Below are positions 61,291 to 64,000 of a stretch of DNA of 64,000 nt, in pieces. The DNA is from Geosiphon pyriformis (taxonomy: Eukaryota > Glomeromycota > Glomeromycetes > Archaeosporales > Geosiphonaceae). Below the pieces are notes generated by a model. It did not search any database. It was not told where the DNA came from and saw nothing but the letters and a program-made list of their open reading frames with translations. Position 1 is the first letter of the stretch, and each line of letters begins with the position of its first letter. The position numbers and the translations under genes were made by a program. Location of the stretch: contig JAAOMT010000521.1 in the NCBI GenBank assembly GCA_016748015.1, positions 28,267-92,266 of the forward strand, written 5' to 3'.

Positions 61291-62850
61291 GTAAAGTTAG
61301 GACTTATATAGGTGTTAGGCTTAGGAGTGTTTATTATTATATTTAAAAACACGATTAAAACTCATCAAAAAGCAGTAAAACTCGTTAAAAAAACTGGTGT
61401 AAAGCTTATTGAAAAAAAAAGTGGAAATTTGTTGTGAAAATTTGTCAAATAAAAAACATGAAAAAAAACACGAAGAGCTCTTCAAAAAAATTAACCAATA
61501 AAATACATGTTTTCATAAATCATTGATTAACCATATATATCTCTTGTAATGTAATTATACATTAGCAATTGGCATTATGTAAAATATACTCTGATTTAGC
61601 CTCCCTTTGTTTATGGATAATTGACCAAATAAAATAAAATAAAAGTATTTATTCTTAAAAATATCTAAAGACTAAAAATAATGAATAAAAGTAGAATGTA
61701 AATTAATATAATTGGTCTTAAAATCATTGTTAATTTTTTCAAAAAAATCCAAAAATAGAGAGAATAATTTGCAATTGGTAATAATAATAATACAGCTGTT
61801 ATAATTTTAATATTTGTTTATTTAAAAAATTATAAAAGCAAGTTTCTTATTTTTCAAAAAATGTTAGATTAATTTCAATTGAATTATAGCTATTGATATC
61901 TTAATTATTAAACTTAAATTGTTAAAGTTTAGCTCTAAAATTATTGGTTAAATTTTGAAATATTTTGATATAATTTTATACATGTATTTATTAATAATGG
62001 TTAAATACCAATATAAATTGTGTATTTTTTATAATTTTACTCAATTAAGACTATACTATACAAAATTACTTAGATTTAAACAAAAAAATAAGTTTAGTTA
62101 ACTAAATTTAAAACATAAAATATGATATATATTGGCTTTTGCAAATTTATAAATTTTAAAAATATTGCATTTTTTAATCATTTTTTTACAATTTGACAAA
62201 ACAGTATTATTATTGAAAGTTAAATTGTTTTTTCTATTTTCTTTTTAATTTAATTAAAGCCACATTTGTTACAAAGTATTATTATAAATACATAAACTAA
62301 TTTTCTTATCTTTAATCTAAATGATTTAATGAATAAAATAGATTTAAAAGTTAACAAAGAACTGTTTTTATAATACTTATAAACACACAATTATATTATT
62401 TACATTAACAAATTTCTTTTTGTTTTTTAGTAATTAATAAATAAATATTTAAACTATTTTATTAAAATATTCTGGTCTATTTAAATAACATTATTGTATA
62501 TTCAAAATAAAGATTTGTTTACCTGGAACTTTAAAAGAGCCAAGTTAGCTTGGTACAAAGGTCGAGTAAGTTGAGCTCAAGCTGAATTTCAGCCAGAATT
62601 TTCAAAGCTTAGCTTAGTTTTATGAACTTATATATTATATGTGTTATGTGAATCATATGTCTTATACAATTTTATGAACATAAACATTTTTGCGCAAAAA
62701 TAATAGATTATAACATATTATCAATAATATCAATCAGTTTAGGGCTTAAGTTTAACAAAGATTATTTAAAAATAACGAAAGATTATTCTGCACTTATTAA
62801 ATTTTGGAAAAAAAAATGCTTTCCAAATTGTTCTTAATAACAATATTTAA
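61291..62850. other. AT-rich region without recognisable genes
   Basis: Apart from a small GC-richer patch near 62530-62630 with a GAGCTCAAGCT-like word, nothing was seen. Confidence 0.5.
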
Positions 62851-62853
62851 TAT

Positions 62854-62896
62854 AGATGTGAATCATGCGTTTTCTACACGTGACCAGCTACCCGGA
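62854..62896 (-). mobile_element. LINE 3' UTR fragment (43 bp)
   Basis: GTGAATCATGCGTTTTCTAC followed by ACGTGACCAG matches the 3' UTR of LINE D at 45899-45931 almost base for base, and C at 27366-27396 with a few changes. Neither ORF2 nor the 3' tail is attached. The overlapping open stretch on the plus strand is therefore not a gene. Confidence 0.75.
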
Positions 62897-63021
62897 ATTT
62901 TTAAAGAACTATTATTTAATAAAGAAAAAACTTTTTGCTACAAATTTTTTATTATTACTACTAAAATTCTTTTAAAAAAATATTATGTAAAAAACCAGTA
63001 AAAACACATTTTTATATATAA

Positions 63022-63300
63022 TTATAAATGTAATTCGTCATTTTTTCCTGTGCGAGGAATTCTTTGGGCTGGATGAAATCCGGCTTTATTTTTTAAACAG
63101 TTAAAAACGCTTTTTTCTTTTATCAGAAAAGCAAAATTTGAGAAACTGCCTTTATAAATGACTTTACTTTTCACTATTTCGATTTTTCGACCTTTTTTTA
63201 CAGCAAAATTAGCATACATACAATATAAATCATTCACAAATAAACCAGCCTCATCTCCTCCGGCTCTCGGATGGATTTCCATTAAAATATTTTAGCTGTT
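63022..63300 (-). pseudogene. prfA: Bacterial-type peptide chain release factor 1 fragment
   Basis: From ATG 63282 the minus strand is open for 86 codons. MEIHPRAGGDEAGLFVNDLY matches the start of the RF1 core (usual V-E-I-R-A-G-x-G-G-D-E-A), with DLYCMYANFA, then FAFLIKEKSVFNCLKNKAGF and HPAQRIPRTGKNDELH in the order of RF1 (usual G-x-H-R-V-Q-R-V-P-x-T). The in-frame N-I-L before the ATG also fits, with a TAA just upstream. It ends where H-T-S-T normally follows, so the G-G-Q catalytic motif is missing. RF1 reads UAA and UAG stops on bacterial or organellar ribosomes. GC is clearly above the flanks. Donor (bacterial endosymbiont or a mitochondrial-type nuclear gene) is unresolved. Confidence 0.8.
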
Positions 63301-63310
63301 CCCTTCTTCG

Positions 63311-64000
63311 TTATTTAATTAATTAATAAAAGCAATTGCAACAATAAATATAAAAATTTATCAACCAAAAAATTTCAATATTGAAAAATTCAATTATTTT
63401 TAAATTATCGAAGTAATCAATCGATTAAAATATAAATTTTAAATTTATTATTCAATAAACAGATATTTAATATTATAACAAAAAAAATTTTCAGGATTTA
63501 AAAATAATAAAATATTTTCAAAATTAATATAATAAATACCCAATAAAATTAAAATTAATTAATTAAATTTTAAATTTGTTTTTTATTAAAAATTAAAAAC
63601 AAGATTTATACTTGGTTTTGTATCAAGTAAAAAAAACATTTTTTTTAGAATTCTAATTAACGTTTAATAGTTTTAAAAATTAATTAAAAAAAACAATTGT
63701 TAATTTGATTATTAATTTTTGTTGTCGTTTACATAAAACTTTTAATTTTAATGAATTTTTTATTTAAATTTATATTATTTTTAAAATTATATATGTGTAT
63801 AAAAAAATTTATAAAATATATTGCCATAATAGAAATAGTTTAAAATTTTTCTTAATTTACAAAATATAATTTTTTAAGCTTTATTTTCACATTTTTTTGA
63901 TAATCTCAAAAAAATGTTCTCAAAAATCTTTATTAAAGTTATTGCTGTTATTTTAAACTAGTTGATTTGTAATTTTATTGTTTATTTTAAAAACTTGTTA
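63311..64000. other. AT-rich region without recognisable genes
   Basis: Upstream RF1 sequence, if it ever existed here, is not readable beyond about 63330. Nothing else was seen. Confidence 0.5.

Noticed and set aside
62540-62620. tRNA or SINE-like GC-richer patch with GAGCTCAAGCT
   Set aside because: No cloverleaf, A box or B box could be found; only a short palindromic word.
62804-63001. Open frame of 65 codons on the plus strand
   Set aside because: It overlaps a LINE 3' UTR fragment read in antisense, and the rest is low-complexity.

Overview
This window is very AT-rich eukaryotic DNA in which nearly all recognisable coding sequence belongs to transposable elements in different stages of decay. 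No intact host gene could be supported. The combination suggests an arbuscular mycorrhizal fungus (Glomeromycotina): extreme AT bias, I/Tad-like LINEs with an RNase H domain, Ty3/gypsy elements carrying a dUTPase, a fungal DDE transposase with a K-F-H-C-x-L-N block, and a Crinkler-type effector relic. This assignment is inference; no taxonomic marker gene is present.

Layout. 1-7179 (minus) is a degraded Ty3/gypsy element running off the left edge: LTR, a conserved N-terminal domain, gag, protease, a Cys-rich module, dUTPase, reverse transcriptase and RNase H. It sits inside a LINE whose 3' end remains at 7190-8038 (plus, LINE A). 8039-14184 is AT-rich and gene-free, with a 57-bp minisatellite at 11500-12115. 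14186-27141 (plus) is a full-length LINE (B) whose ORF1 is split by a complete LTR element at 15667-21715. That element has gag, protease, Cys-rich module and dUTPase but no RT, RNase H or integrase. A second full-length, more decayed LINE (C, minus) at 27310-34171 faces B tail to tail. 34172-40019 is mostly empty. 40020-41860 (plus) is a DDE transposase relic and 42030-43900 (minus) a gypsy gag-protease relic. LINE D (minus, 45838-52620) is followed by an LTR relic (52820-54990) interrupted by a Tc1-like element (53436-54751). Beyond this are a Mutator-like zinc-finger relic (56600-57240), a Crinkler N-terminal relic (58118-58372), an unidentified coding-like relic (60250-61290), a 43-bp LINE tail fragment and a bacterial-type release factor 1 fragment (63022-63300).

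How it fits together. The LINEs encode ORF1 (RRM-like plus CCHC) and ORF2 (APE endonuclease, RT, RNase H, C-terminal zinc motif). ORF1 and ORF2 overlap at a stop/start (ATGA or TAATGA) in all three full-length copies, which suggests coupled translation. Most in-frame stops in the elements can be explained by C-to-T or G-to-A changes (CGA to TGA, CAA to TAA, TGG to TGA/TAG), and all 11 differences seen between the two LTRs of the nested element are transitions. This points to cytosine deamination as the main decay process. The RT-less LTR element could only have moved using proteins supplied by a relative such as the 1-7179 element, whose relic keeps the missing domains.
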